64,000 nucleotides of DNA from JAKFEW01 sp036675505 (lineage in GTDB: Bacteria; Cyanobacteriota; Sericytochromatia; S15B-MN24; JAQBPE01): assembly GCA_036675505.1 (NCBI GenBank), contig JAKFEW010000052.1, positions 1-64,000 of the forward strand, given 5' to 3'. The notes under the pieces were generated by a model. The model saw nothing but the letters and a program-made list of their open reading frames with translations, was not told the DNA's origin and searched no databases. Of this stretch, positions 26,246 to 34,225 are shown in pieces (position 1 is the stretch's first letter; each line of letters starts with the position of its first letter). The position numbers and the translations under genes were made by a program.

Positions 26246-28491
26246 TCCGCAAGGTCTCGCGCCGCGGCTTCCTCAAGGGCCTCGCCGCCGGCGGCCTGCT
26301 GCTCGCGCTCGATCGGCTCCAAGCCCCCGCCCTGGCGGATTCCTCGACCACCGGCGCGGCGGCCGTCGTGCGGGGCCCGGGCGAGCCCCAGGTCTGGCTC
26401 GCGATCGCCCCCGACGGCACCACCACGATCGTGGTGGCGCGCTCGGAGATGGGCCAGGGCTCGCGCTCGACGCTGGCGCTCGCGATCGCCGACGAGCTCG
26501 AGGCCGACCGCGCCCGCGTGAAGATCGTCCAGGCCCACGGCGACGAGGGCCGCTTCGGCTCCCAGAACACCGATGGCTCGCGCAGCATCCGCCAGGACCT
26601 CGTGCCGCTCCGGCGGGTCGGCGCGGCGGCGCGCCAGATGCTCGAGGCGGCCGCCGCGGCCGCCTGGGGCGTGCCGATCACCGAGGTGGCGGCGAGCAAC
26701 CACGAGGTCGTGCACCTCAAGGGCGATCGCCGCGCGGGCTACGGCGCGCTCGCGGCCGCGGCCTGGCGCCAGCCGGTGCCCGCGGAGGTCACGCTCAAGA
26801 CGCGCGACCGCCTGCGCTACCTCGGCCAGGAGAACCAGCCGAGCTTCGACCTCGGCGACATGGTCACGGGCCAGGCGATTTACGGCGCGGACGTCAGCCT
26901 GCCCGGCCTCAGGTACGCCATGATCGCGCGCCCGCCCGTGTATGGCGGCAGCGTCGCGAAAGTCGACGACCAGGCCGCGCGCGGCGTGGCCGGCGTGGAG
27001 CGCGTGGTCTCGCTGCCGGCCGGCCGGGTGCCCGGCGGCTTCAACCCGCTCGGCGGCGTGGCGGTGGTCGCGACCAACACCTGGGCCGCCAAGCAAGGTC
27101 GCGACGCGCTCGCGATCCAGTGGACCGACGGCGGCAACGCCCACTACGACTCGGTCGCGTACAAGGCGCGCCTGATCGCGACCGTCCAGAAGCCCGGCCA
27201 GGCCGTCGCCCGGCGCGGCAACGTCGACCGCGCGCTCGGCCGGGCCCACCGCCGCGTGCGCGCGACCTACTACGTGCCGCACCTCGCCCACGCGCCGATG
27301 GAGCCGCTGGTCGCCACCGCCCACGTCACCGCGGCAGGCTGCGAGATCTGGGCGCCCACCCAGCACCCGCACGCCGTGCGCGAGACCGTCGCCTCGCTGC
27401 TCGGCATCGGCGTCGACCGCGTGACCGTCCACGTGACGCTGCTGGGCGGCGGCTTCGGGCGCAAGTCCAAGCCGGACTTCGTGGCCGAGGCCGCGTTCCT
27501 CTCGCGCGAGGTCGGCGCGCCGGTGCGGGTGCAGTGGACCCGCGAGGACGAGATCCGCCACGGCTACTACCACACGGTCAGCGCCCAGCACCTCGAGGCC
27601 GCGGTCGACCGGCGCGGCCAGGTGGAAGGCTGGCTCCACCGCATGGCCTACCCGACGATCGCCTCGACCTTCGTGCCGTTCCTCAACCGCCCGCTCGACC
27701 CCGAGCTCGGCATGGGCGTGACCGACCTGCCCTACGACATCCCGAACATGCGGATCGAGACCGGCCCGGCCGACGCGCACGTGCGCATCGGCTGGTACCG
27801 CGCGGTCGCGAACATCCAGCAGGCCTTCGCGATCAACTCGTTCGTGGCCGAGCTCGCGGCGGCGGTGGGCCGCGATCCCAAGGAGATGCTGCTCGCGCTG
27901 ATCGGCGCGCCGCGGCGCTTCGAGGCGCCGAAGTGGAACTACGGCGCCGAGGGTGGGACCTTGCACCCGGTCGACACCGGAAGGCTGCGCCGCGTGATCG
28001 AGGTCGCCGCCGAGAAGGCGGGCTGGGGCCGGCGCCTGCGCCCGGGCCATGGCCTCGGCATCGCGGCGCACCGCAGCTTCCTGTCTTACGTCGCGACGGT
28101 CGTCGAGGTGGCCATCGACGCGGACGGCAACCTGACCATCCCGCGCGTGGACTCGGCGATCGACTGCGGTTTCGTCGCGAACCCGGACCGCGTGCGGGCC
28201 CAGCTCGAGGGCGCCGCGGTGATGGCGCTGAGCAACACGCTGTACGGGGCGATCACGTTCAAGGACGGGCGCGTCGAGCAGAGCAACTTCCACGACTACC
28301 AGGTCGTGCGGCTGAACGCCGCGCCGAAGCAGGTGCACAGCTGGATCCTCGACTCCGAGCACCCCTCGGGCGGCGTGGGCGAGGCCGGCGTGCCGCCGTT
28401 CGCGCCGGCGTTGTGCAACGCGATCCACGCGGCGATCGGCAAACGCATCCGCCACCTGCCGATCGCCGATCAGCTCCTCCCAAAGCCCTGA
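26242..28491 (+). CDS. Molybdopterin large subunit, IorB-like aldehyde/N-heterocycle oxidoreductase (Tat-exported)
   Basis: This 749-residue large subunit begins with a twin-arginine signal (KVSRRGFLKGLAAGGLLLAL). It contains xanthine-dehydrogenase-family molybdopterin motifs (GSRSTLALAIADELEADRARVKIVQ, LGGGFGRK, and near the C-terminus SGGVGEAGVPPFAPALCNA with the catalytic Glu). Length and Tat signal fit the IorB group, which hydroxylates N-heterocycles or aldehydes in the periplasm. The GTG start overlaps the small-subunit stop. No dedicated maturation gene (XdhC) or cytochrome partner is adjacent. Confidence 0.92.
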   Translation: MIRKVSRRGFLKGLAAGGLLLALDRLQAPALADSSTTGAAAVVRGPGEPQVWLAIAPDGTTTIVVARSEMGQGSRSTLALAIADELEADRARVKIVQAHGDEGRFGSQNTDGSRSIRQDLVPLRRVGAAARQMLEAAAAAAWGVPITEVAASNHEVVHLKGDRRAGYGALAAAAWRQPVPAEVTLKTRDRLRYLGQENQPSFDLGDMVTGQAIYGADVSLPGLRYAMIARPPVYGGSVAKVDDQAARGVAGVERVVSLPAGRVPGGFNPLGGVAVVATNTWAAKQGRDALAIQWTDGGNAHYDSVAYKARLIATVQKPGQAVARRGNVDRALGRAHRRVRATYYVPHLAHAPMEPLVATAHVTAAGCEIWAPTQHPHAVRETVASLLGIGVDRVTVHVTLLGGGFGRKSKPDFVAEAAFLSREVGAPVRVQWTREDEIRHGYYHTVSAQHLEAAVDRRGQVEGWLHRMAYPTIASTFVPFLNRPLDPELGMGVTDLPYDIPNMRIETGPADAHVRIGWYRAVANIQQAFAINSFVAELAAAVGRDPKEMLLALIGAPRRFEAPKWNYGAEGGTLHPVDTGRLRRVIEVAAEKAGWGRRLRPGHGLGIAAHRSFLSYVATVVEVAIDADGNLTIPRVDSAIDCGFVANPDRVRAQLEGAAVMALSNTLYGAITFKDGRVEQSNFHDYQVVRLNAAPKQVHSWILDSEHPSGGVGEAGVPPFAPALCNAIHAAIGKRIRHLPIADQLLPKP

Positions 28492-28502
28492 TCCGAGGCA
28501 CC

Positions 28503-28559
28503 CTTTCCCTCTACCCGGCGGGGGAGAGAGGTGCGCGCAGGGCGGTGAGGGGGCCTCCC
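28503..28559. repeat. REP-like intergenic element
   Basis: The sequence CCCTCTAC..GGGGGAGAGAGGTGCGCGCAGGGCGGTGAGGGGG has the layout of the widespread REP-like element of high-GC bacteria: pyrimidine-rich arm, purine-rich arm, then GCGCGCAGGGCGGTGAGGG. It lies between two convergent genes. I see only this one copy in the window. Confidence 0.45.
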
Positions 28560-29090
28560 CTATCGCCCGACCGTGGCGATCGCCGCCCACCCGTACCCCA
28601 GCTCGGCGAGCGCCTCGCCCCCGATCTCGACCTCCTTCTCCCGCACGGCCACCCCGCCCATCGCCTCGTAAAACCGCCGCGCCGGGTTCTCCGCCAGCAC
28701 CCACACCAGCATCGCCGCGTACCCCCGCGCCGCGAGCGCCTCGGCCATTGCGCGCGTCAGCGCCCGCCCCAGCCCGCGCGTCTGGCTTCCCGGCAACACG
28801 TAGAGCGCGTACAACTCGCCGTCGAAGTCCACGTCGCCGTCCCGCTCCGGGCCGCCCGCGGCGAAGCCGACCACCTCGCCCGCGTCGTCCAGCGCCACGA
28901 GGTCCACGGTCGCGGGGTTGCCGAGCGAGCCGCGCCGACGCCGGGCCATCGTCTCGACGGCCAGCGCGTCCAGGAAGGCGTCGGGCACGAGGCCGCGGTA
29001 GGTCGCGAGCCAGGTGGCATGGTGGACGAAGGCGATCGCCGCCACGTCGTCGGGGCGGGCGGGGCGCACGTGGGGGATCTCGATGGCCAT
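28560..29090 (-). CDS. GNAT-family N-acetyltransferase
   Basis: The 176-residue protein is a typical GNAT. It has VRPARPDDVAAIAFVHHATWLATYRG at the start, the acetyl-CoA-binding LYVLPGSQTRGLGRALTRAMAEALAARGY and NPARRFYEAMGG. Substrate unknown. A TAGGAT -10 lies exactly 6 nt before the ATG and there is no ribosome-binding site, so the mRNA is predicted leaderless. Confidence 0.87.
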   Translation of the reverse strand: MAIEIPHVRPARPDDVAAIAFVHHATWLATYRGLVPDAFLDALAVETMARRRRGSLGNPATVDLVALDDAGEVVGFAAGGPERDGDVDFDGELYALYVLPGSQTRGLGRALTRAMAEALAARGYAAMLVWVLAENPARRFYEAMGGVAVREKEVEIGGEALAELGYGWAAIATVGR

Positions 29091-29096
29091 GGCCGC

Positions 29097-29102
29097 ATCC
29101 TA
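29097..29102 (-). promoter_or_regulatory. -10 element of the GNAT gene (leaderless)
   Basis: TAGGAT on the minus strand ends 6 nt before the ATG. No -35 match is visible. Confidence 0.45.
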
Positions 29103-29123
29103 CCCGACCGGCAGGAATGTCGA

Positions 29124-29142
29124 TTTTACCGGACCTTAACGC
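29124..29142 (+). promoter_or_regulatory. Pho-box-like pair of octamers
   Basis: TTTTACCG and CTTAACGC are 11 bp apart with a 3-bp gap, oriented toward the short ORF and the MFS gene. The match to YTTAAYYW is partial. Confidence 0.35.
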
Positions 29143-29188
29143 TGCAACCCGTCGCTTGAAACCGAATTGCAAGAGGCGCGACCGACTT

Positions 29189-29237
29189 ACTCCTCAGCCG
29201 GGCCGGATGCCCGGCGCGGAAGCCCCCGAGTAGGAGT
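29189..29237 (+). promoter_or_regulatory. Leader hairpin that would mask a Shine-Dalgarno
   Basis: ACTCCT (29189-29194) can pair with AGGAGT (29232-29237), which contains the first of two candidate ribosome-binding sites for the short ORF at 29249. Inside this stem, GCCGGGC (29197-29203) pairs perfectly with GCCCGGC (29209-29215). It matches no riboswitch class I know. Confidence 0.4.
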
Positions 29238-29248
29238 GGAGTCGTCCC

Positions 29249-29374
29249 ATGCCCCAGAGCCCGAAGTTCCCCGCCGCCCTCGCCATCCGCGCCCTGCGCC
29301 TCATGGTCAGCTGCGAGCGGCCAGCCGCCGCGATCCCGGCAACCCCGGCGCCCATGCGAGCCGTCCCGGCCTGA
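29249..29374 (+). CDS. Possible 41-residue small protein
   Basis: The frame MPQSPKFPAALAIRALRLMVSCERPAAAIPATPAPMRAVPA starts 7 nt after GGAG. It follows the leader hairpin and precedes the MFS gene by about 40 bp. Composition is unremarkable and no homology is claimed. Alternatively it is chance sequence in the MFS upstream region. Confidence 0.35.
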   Translation: MPQSPKFPAALAIRALRLMVSCERPAAAIPATPAPMRAVPA

Positions 29375-29403
29375 TCCGGCCCCCGGGGCGGCGCCCGCCG
29401 CGG

Positions 29404-29409
29404 TATGAT
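29404..29409 (+). promoter_or_regulatory. -10 element of the MFS gene (leaderless)
   Basis: TATGAT ends exactly 6 nt before the ATG at 29416. There is no Shine-Dalgarno and no -35 match. Confidence 0.45.
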
Positions 29410-29415
29410 AGCCAG

Positions 29416-30690
29416 ATGTCCACTCCCGCCCCCGCCCCGGGCCCCGCTCGCACGCCCGGCCTCGCTTTCATCCTCGCGATCGTCCTGCTCGACATCGCCG
29501 GCATCGGCCTCGCCATCCCCGTGGTCCCCACGCTCGTCGCCACCTTCACGGACGGCGATCTTTCGCGGGCGTCGGTCCATGTGGGCACGATGAGCGCGCT
29601 CTACACCGGGATGATGTTCCTGTTCTCGCCGCTGCTCGGCGCGCTCTCCGACCGCTTCGGCCGCAAGCCCGTGCTGCTCGGCGCGCTCGTCGTGCAGGTG
29701 GTGAGCTTCTTCGGCGCCGCCTTCGCGCCGAGCCTCGTGCTGCTGCTCGCGGTCCGCGCCCTCGGTGGCCTGGGCGGCGCCAGCTTGACGGTCGCGCAGA
29801 CTTACATCGCGGACATCTCGAGCCATGAGGACCGCGCCAAGAACTTCGGCCTGATCGGCGCGGCCTTCGGCATCGGCTTCATCCTGGGCCCCGCGCTCGG
29901 CGGCTGGCTGGGCGCCTATGGCCCGAACGTGCCCTTCATCGCGGCCGGCGTCGTGGCGCTCGTCAACCTCGTGTACGGCGCCTTGCTGGTGCCCGAGTCG
30001 CACAAGCCCGAGAATCGCCGCGCCTTCCGCTGGGCCGAGGCCAACCCGCTCGGCTGGATCGTCGTGCTGCGGCGCCACCCGGCGGTCGCGGGCTTCGCGT
30101 TCGCGCTCGTGTGGGTCTGGTTCGGCCAGCAGTGCATGTACAACGTCTGGGTCCTCTACACCACCTACCAGTTCGGCTGGGGGCCTGTCGACAACGGCCT
30201 GTCGCTCGCGGTGGTCGGCATCACGGGCGCCATCGTGCAGGGCGCGCTGATCGGCCGGATCCTCGGCACGCTCGGCGAGCGCCGCACGATCGTCTGGGGC
30301 CTCGCCTGGGGCGCGGCCAGCTTCGTGGCCTACGGCCTCGCGACGCAGGGCTGGATGATGTACGCGATCATCGTCCTCGCGGCCGTCGGCGGCGCGTCCG
30401 GGCCCACGCTGCAGGGCTACGTCTCGCGCCTGGTCGGCCCCGACCAGCAAGGCGGCGTCCAGGGCGCGCTCACGAGCCTCATGAGCCTGACGGGCATCCT
30501 GGGGCCGCTGATCGCGAACAACCTGTTCGCGCTGGCGACCGCACCGGCCTCGCCGCTGCCGTACCCCGGCGCGCCGTTCTTCCTCGGCGCGTTCTTCCTG
30601 GCGCTCGGCGCCGTGCTCGCCGCGCGCATGCTGGCGAGGGCGCCAGCGACGGTCGCGGCGGTCGATGATGTATTATGTCACCCAGGTTAA
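29416..30690 (+). CDS. MFS transporter (TetA/multidrug efflux type)
   Basis: This 424-residue protein has about 12 transmembrane helices and MFS signatures: the loop 2-3 motif GALSDRFGRKPVLLGAL and, in the first half, GGLGGASLTVAQTYIADISSHEDRAKNFGLIGAAFGIGFILGPALGGWLG, typical of TetA-like drug:H+ antiporters (TCR/DHA1). Substrate unknown. Start chosen at MSTPAPAPGPARTPGLAF just after a -10 element; a longer frame upstream lacks support. Its last codons overlap a Pho-box-like element ahead of the non-coding RNA. Confidence 0.9.
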   Translation: MSTPAPAPGPARTPGLAFILAIVLLDIAGIGLAIPVVPTLVATFTDGDLSRASVHVGTMSALYTGMMFLFSPLLGALSDRFGRKPVLLGALVVQVVSFFGAAFAPSLVLLLAVRALGGLGGASLTVAQTYIADISSHEDRAKNFGLIGAAFGIGFILGPALGGWLGAYGPNVPFIAAGVVALVNLVYGALLVPESHKPENRRAFRWAEANPLGWIVVLRRHPAVAGFAFALVWVWFGQQCMYNVWVLYTTYQFGWGPVDNGLSLAVVGITGAIVQGALIGRILGTLGERRTIVWGLAWGAASFVAYGLATQGWMMYAIIVLAAVGGASGPTLQGYVSRLVGPDQQGGVQGALTSLMSLTGILGPLIANNLFALATAPASPLPYPGAPFFLGAFFLALGAVLAARMLARAPATVAAVDDVLCHPG

Positions 30691-30713
30691 AAATAAATCC
30701 AGGAAAGTTTAAG
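30684..30713 (-). promoter_or_regulatory. Pho-box-like element upstream of the large RNA promoter
   Basis: On the minus strand CTTAAACT (30713-30706) and TTTAACCT (30691-30684) are two helical turns apart with a degenerate middle octamer between them. The AT-rich tract ends 8 bp before the -35 of the RNA promoter, so it could equally act as an UP element. Its orientation is opposite to the RNA. Confidence 0.4.
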
Positions 30714-30720
30714 AAAAGGG

Positions 30721-30749
30721 TTGCGTCGGCCGGCCATGGGTGATAAGAT
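30721..30749 (+). promoter_or_regulatory. Sigma-70-type promoter of the large RNA
   Basis: TTGCGT (30721-30726), a 17-bp spacer and TAAGAT (30744-30749) predict +1 near 30756. An A-rich tract (30687-30717) sits directly upstream, as in strong stable-RNA promoters. Confidence 0.65.
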
Positions 30750-30755
30750 GATTCC

Positions 30756-31528
30756 ATCAACCGGTTCTGGAGAGCCGGGCGCACCTTAAACCAGTGCGAC
30801 GGGTTTTCAAATCATCGAGAGATGACAGGAAACCTGGGATCGAACATCCGGGAGCAATCTCGAATGGGGCGCCGAACAGAGAAACCACCTGTGGTCAATT
30901 TGTTCAGCCGGCGGGCAAAGCCGTAGAAAGATGCCGCGGTGTTTCATCAGGCGATCGCGCTCAGCAATGAGCAAGAGAACCGAGGGAAATATCGCAGGTG
31001 ATTGTGAAATCACTTGAAGTGGGTGCCAACGCCCACAGAGGAAGCACCGGACACGTGAGTGTCCTGCGCTCGCCAAGCGTATCGGTGAACCGACACCGAA
31101 AGGCCCCTCCACTCTGGCAGGAAGTCGGTCTCGCAAGAGGCAGTCAACTCACCAGGGACTTGAACGGGACTCCTGGCCGTAAGGTAGGGAGAGGCGATCC
31201 GAAAGGATCGAGGGCAGAGTCGGAAGCGACGCTGCCGGGACCTCGTAAGAGGGAAGATGCCGTTCAAGAGTCTGTCGCCTCCAGGCGTAAGCGCGGTCGC
31301 ACCCCGCTGAGAGTGCCCCGGTTTCTTCGTCCGCCCGCAAGGGCTGGTGCGAGAGAGTCGGCGGGAAGAAACGCCTTCCCGAAACGCAGGTTGAAACGCC
31401 TGTGGCTGGAAGCCTGGAGGATGTGGCAGCATCCGGTGCCGCAAGGCGCTCCGGTCGAACTGACGACCAACCCCTTCCAAGCAGCAATCCCCCGCGAAGC
31501 CTTGAGCTCCGCGGGGATTGGTGTTTTT
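30756..31528 (+). ncRNA. Large ornate structured non-coding RNA, class unresolved (about 770 nt)
   Basis: This stretch has no credible coding frame, lower GC than its neighbours, its own promoter and an intrinsic terminator. It is packed with hairpins. GNRA-capped examples: 30812-30825 (GAGA), 30959-30972 (GCAA), 30995-31016 (GTGA, 9 bp), 31049-31064 (GTGA, 6 bp), 31130-31139 (GCAA), 31195-31210 (GAAA), 31241-31252 (GTAA), 31333-31344 (GCAA), 31435-31450 (GCAA). Others include 30761-30778, 30780-30798, 30909-30923, 31019-31036, 31213-31236, 31385-31404 and 31419-31434. Many tetraloops in one long RNA is the hallmark of ornate classes such as GOLLD, ROOL and OLE; I cannot match it to any of them. 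No group II domain V is seen. Confidence 0.75.
31485..31528 (+). terminator. Rho-independent terminator of the large RNA
   Basis: CAATCCCC (31485-31492) pairs with GGGGATTG (31513-31520), extended by GCG/CGC across one bulged C. It is followed by GTG and five Ts (31524-31528). Confidence 0.8.
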
Positions 31529-31561
31529 ACACCTCCCCACGCCTGCGGGAGAGCGGGCTGC

Positions 31562-32842
31562 CTACGGGGCTGAGGGGGGCCAGGGTCGGGGCGTGGGCTC
31601 GCGATCGCGCATGCTCGCGATCTTCGCCCGGCGGTCCACCGGCGCGAAGCGCACGGGCGGGCCGGCCGGCTCGCCGCGGCGGGGCAGCGCCGCGCCGCCC
31701 TGCCCGGCGCCGTCGTGCGCCGCCCCGCCCTGCTCGACATGCGCGACCACCGCGCGCCAGCTCGCCATCACCTCGCCCTCGCGGTTCGCCTCGGCCACGT
31801 TCTCGGCCAGCAGCGCCTCCGCGCCCGCGCCTATCCACAGCCCGTAACGCCGGTTCCGGCGCAGCGTGTTGGCCGTGAGCCGCGCGGTCGCGCCGCGCAG
31901 CACGCCGATGCCGTCCGCGCCGTTCTCCTCGCAGGTGTTCGCGCGCACCTCCGCCCGCGAGGCCTCACCGAGCAGGATGCCGCCCCCGCGGTTGCCGTGG
32001 CAGCGGTTGCCCTCGAGCAGCACGCGACCGGGCCCGAGCGCCTCGATGCCAGGGCCTGTGTTGCTCATGATCGCCACGCCGCGGAGCTCGCAGCCGCTCG
32101 CCGAGCGCAGCGTCACGCCGCGCCGCCCGTTGGCCTCGACCGTGCCGCCCGCGAGCCGCAGCCGGCCGCCCGGCGCGGCCGCTATCCCGCCGCGCCCGTT
32201 GCGGCGCGCCGCCAGGCCCTCGGCCTCGGTCAGGCCCAGGGTGAGCAGGCCGAAGCCGCCGTTGTCGGCGAGCTCGCAGCGCTCGAGCCGCACCTCGGCG
32301 CGCGCCTCGACCCGCACGCCGCAGCCGTGGAAGCCGATGACCTCGAGGCCCTCGGCCGCCGCCCGCGCCTCGCCGGCCAGCCGCAGCCCGTCGCGCCCGC
32401 CCGCGCTGCCGCGTAGCGCGCAGTCGCGCAGCACGACGCGGCCGGCCGTCACCACCAGGCCGTCCAGCCCCGCGGGCGTGAGCAGCGTGAGGTCGGCCAG
32501 CCCGAGCGTGGCCCCGGCCGGCAGGTGCGCCGCGAGGGCGCCCAGCACGCGCGTGCGGCCGCGGCCGGCGCCGGTGAGGCGCAGCGATCCGGTGAGGTGA
32601 AGCGGGGCGTCGAGGGAGTGGTCGCCGGGGCCGAGCGCGAGCTCGGCGCCGGGGGGGGCTGCGGCGATCGCCGCCGCCAGGTCGTCGCCGGCCGGGAGGC
32701 GCCAGGGCGCAGCCAGCGTGGGCGCGAGGCCCGGGTCGCCCGCGGCGCCCAGCGCCGGCGCGAGGCCGGCGTCGGTGCAGGCCTCGCACCAGCCGGCCTC
32801 GTTCGTCGTTTCGCTTCCGCAGCCCGCGCACGGCCGCCGCAT
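31562..32842 (-). CDS. Right-handed parallel beta-helix repeat protein with N-terminal zinc ribbon
   Basis: The 426-residue protein starts with a zinc-ribbon-like MRRPCAGCGSETTNEAGWCEAC. Pectate-lyase-like beta-helix repeats follow (NGGFGLLTLGLTEAEGLAARRNGRGGIAAAPGGRLRLAGGTVEANGRRGVTL and similar coils ending in N/C ladders). Such helices often bind or cut polysaccharide, but no catalytic residues are identifiable. No signal peptide is present, and the last 60 residues are low complexity. A zinc ribbon fused to a beta-helix is seen in NosD/right-handed beta-helix proteins of unknown role. Confidence 0.78.
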   Translation of the reverse strand: MRRPCAGCGSETTNEAGWCEACTDAGLAPALGAAGDPGLAPTLAAPWRLPAGDDLAAAIAAAPPGAELALGPGDHSLDAPLHLTGSLRLTGAGRGRTRVLGALAAHLPAGATLGLADLTLLTPAGLDGLVVTAGRVVLRDCALRGSAGGRDGLRLAGEARAAAEGLEVIGFHGCGVRVEARAEVRLERCELADNGGFGLLTLGLTEAEGLAARRNGRGGIAAAPGGRLRLAGGTVEANGRRGVTLRSASGCELRGVAIMSNTGPGIEALGPGRVLLEGNRCHGNRGGGILLGEASRAEVRANTCEENGADGIGVLRGATARLTANTLRRNRRYGLWIGAGAEALLAENVAEANREGEVMASWRAVVAHVEQGGAAHDGAGQGGAALPRRGEPAGPPVRFAPVDRRAKIASMRDREPTPRPWPPSAP

Positions 32843-32856
32843 GTCCGCGCTGAACG

Positions 32857-33501
32857 TCAGGCGTCGCGCGGGGTGGACTTCGCCGCGGTGCGCGTGCGCG
32901 GCTCGAGGGCGGGCTTCCAGTAAGCCCGCTTGTCCCCCTCGTTGGACCGCAAGTAGCCCAACATCGCGCGCTTCACCGTCGCGGCGCTCAGCGTGTGCGT
33001 GTGCACCACGCCGTCGCCGTCCCAGTTCGAGTCGACCACCGTGAGCGACCCATCGGGGTGGAGGGCCTTCACGAAGCCCGCATGCCCGTAGATGCTGCCG
33101 CTCTTCATCACGAAGACGTCGCCCGGGCGCGGCTCGGTCACGACGTCGAAGCCGGGGTGGTTGGCGGGGCGCAGCATGCTCTTCGCGGCCACCTGGCCCG
33201 GGAAGTGCGCGCCGAGCTGGCGCTCGACGAAGACCTTGCACTGGCCCGCCTTGCGGCCGTCGAGCGCGCCATCGAGGGCGGCCTGCACGCCGCGCGGCAA
33301 CGCGGGCGCGTCGTCGGCCTCCTCGGCTTCCTTGGCCTCTGCCGGTCCTGCGGCCGGTTCGACCGGCGCGGCACGGCCGCTCAGGCTGAGCGAGTCGGCG
33401 GGCAAGGCTCCCGCCTCGTCCGGACGCGCAGCGACCGCGACGGCACGGGGCCGCGCGGTCAGAGGCGCAGTGTCACGGGTCGGGTTGATTGGAACGGTCA
33501 T
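32857..33501 (-). CDS. CHAP-domain peptidase/amidase
   Basis: This 214-residue protein has about 75 low-complexity residues first. A CHAP/NlpC-P60-type domain follows, with a catalytic Cys in AGQCKVFVERQLG and His in SIYGHAGFVKALHPDGSLTVVDSNWDG. CHAP enzymes cleave peptidoglycan cross-links or amides. No clear signal peptide is visible, so export is uncertain. It starts after a GGAG-containing leader and precedes the beta-helix gene by 14 bp, so the two are likely co-transcribed. Confidence 0.82.
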   Translation of the reverse strand: MTVPINPTRDTAPLTARPRAVAVAARPDEAGALPADSLSLSGRAAPVEPAAGPAEAKEAEEADDAPALPRGVQAALDGALDGRKAGQCKVFVERQLGAHFPGQVAAKSMLRPANHPGFDVVTEPRPGDVFVMKSGSIYGHAGFVKALHPDGSLTVVDSNWDGDGVVHTHTLSAATVKRAMLGYLRSNEGDKRAYWKPALEPRTRTAAKSTPRDA

Positions 33502-33571
33502 GGCGCCTGGTTCTCCAGCTGGCTACCAATCACATTCCCCGCCGGTATCGCGCGAAACGTCGGAATGTCGG

Positions 33572-34147
33572 TTACTTATGCTTGCTCAGCGCCAGGAAGG
33601 CGGCGCCCTTGCCGAGGCGCTCGAGCACCTTGTCGTAGTCCACGTCCGTTACCTCGCCGAGATCCGGGAACAAGGCGTGGAACTGCGCCTGCTTCAAGTT
33701 GTAGGACAGGTCGACGATCTCGATCGCGCCGATCAGGCGGCCCTGGCCGCTGGCCTTGTCGAAGATCGCCACGTAGACCACCGGCTCGTCCTGCGAGGTC
33801 GTGACGGTCAGCATCAGCTGGCGCGCGGGGTCGTAGGCCACGGGCTTGTTGAACCAGGCCGCGGCCAGGGCCGCCACGAGCTTGCCGCCCGCGGGGCTGG
33901 CCGCGCGCGCGTCGAGGCCTTGCTCGCCGTCGTCGATGCCCGGGAAGAGCTTGCCGGGCGACGGCTTCCAGTCACCGCCCGCGTTGGCCGAGATCCAGGC
34001 GGCGGCCTTCGCATGGTCCGCCGTGGCGGGCGCCTTGCGGCCGAAGGCCGCCAGCGCGCCGGCGGGCGCGTGCGCGGTCGGGAGGGAGGCGACCTGGCCA
34101 CAGCCGGCCAGCATCACGGTTGCCATGAGGGCCCAGGCGTATTTCAT
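33572..34147 (-). CDS. Lipoprotein, unknown function
   Basis: The 191-residue protein has a clear lipobox (MKYAWALMATVMLAGCGQ). Its globular domain (DHAKAAAWISANAGGDWKPSPGKLFPGIDDGEQ..KLVAALAAAWFNKPVAYDPARQLMLTVTTSQDEPVVYVAIFDKASGQGRLIGAIEIVDLSY) belongs to no family I recognise. GAGGAAAG precedes the ATG. A two-octamer Pho-box-like repeat lies about 80-100 bp upstream. Confidence 0.78.
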   Translation of the reverse strand: MKYAWALMATVMLAGCGQVASLPTAHAPAGALAAFGRKAPATADHAKAAAWISANAGGDWKPSPGKLFPGIDDGEQGLDARAASPAGGKLVAALAAAWFNKPVAYDPARQLMLTVTTSQDEPVVYVAIFDKASGQGRLIGAIEIVDLSYNLKQAQFHALFPDLGEVTDVDYDKVLERLGKGAAFLALSKHK

Positions 34148-34225
34148 CGAATCTTTCCTCGACTATAACTTCGCGATAACCTGAGTACGCTGTCGGCGTC
34201 AAGACGTCGTCAATTGCCTGGTTCG

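Noticed and set aside
26179..29172. 997-codon open frame antisense to the molybdo-hydroxylase genes
   Set aside because: Same GC-driven shadow effect; the sense strand encodes recognisable large and small subunits.
30837..30853. tRNA-like T-arm (GATCGAACATCC) inside the large RNA
   Set aside because: The loop is shifted relative to the TTCRANY consensus, and no acceptor, D or anticodon arms are found on either strand.
30794..31450. Group II intron (the stretch contains GTGCGAC at 30794, reminiscent of an intron 5' end)
   Set aside because: No domain V (AGC..GAAA..GGTTC) or reverse-transcriptase gene is visible, and the interval has its own promoter upstream and an intrinsic terminator downstream. 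It stays an alternative for a covariance search.
5061..34199. GTCGGCGTCA repeated near 5061, 10129 and 34190 in intergenic DNA
   Set aside because: A 10-mer of this GC-rich composition is expected a few times by chance and the contexts share nothing else.
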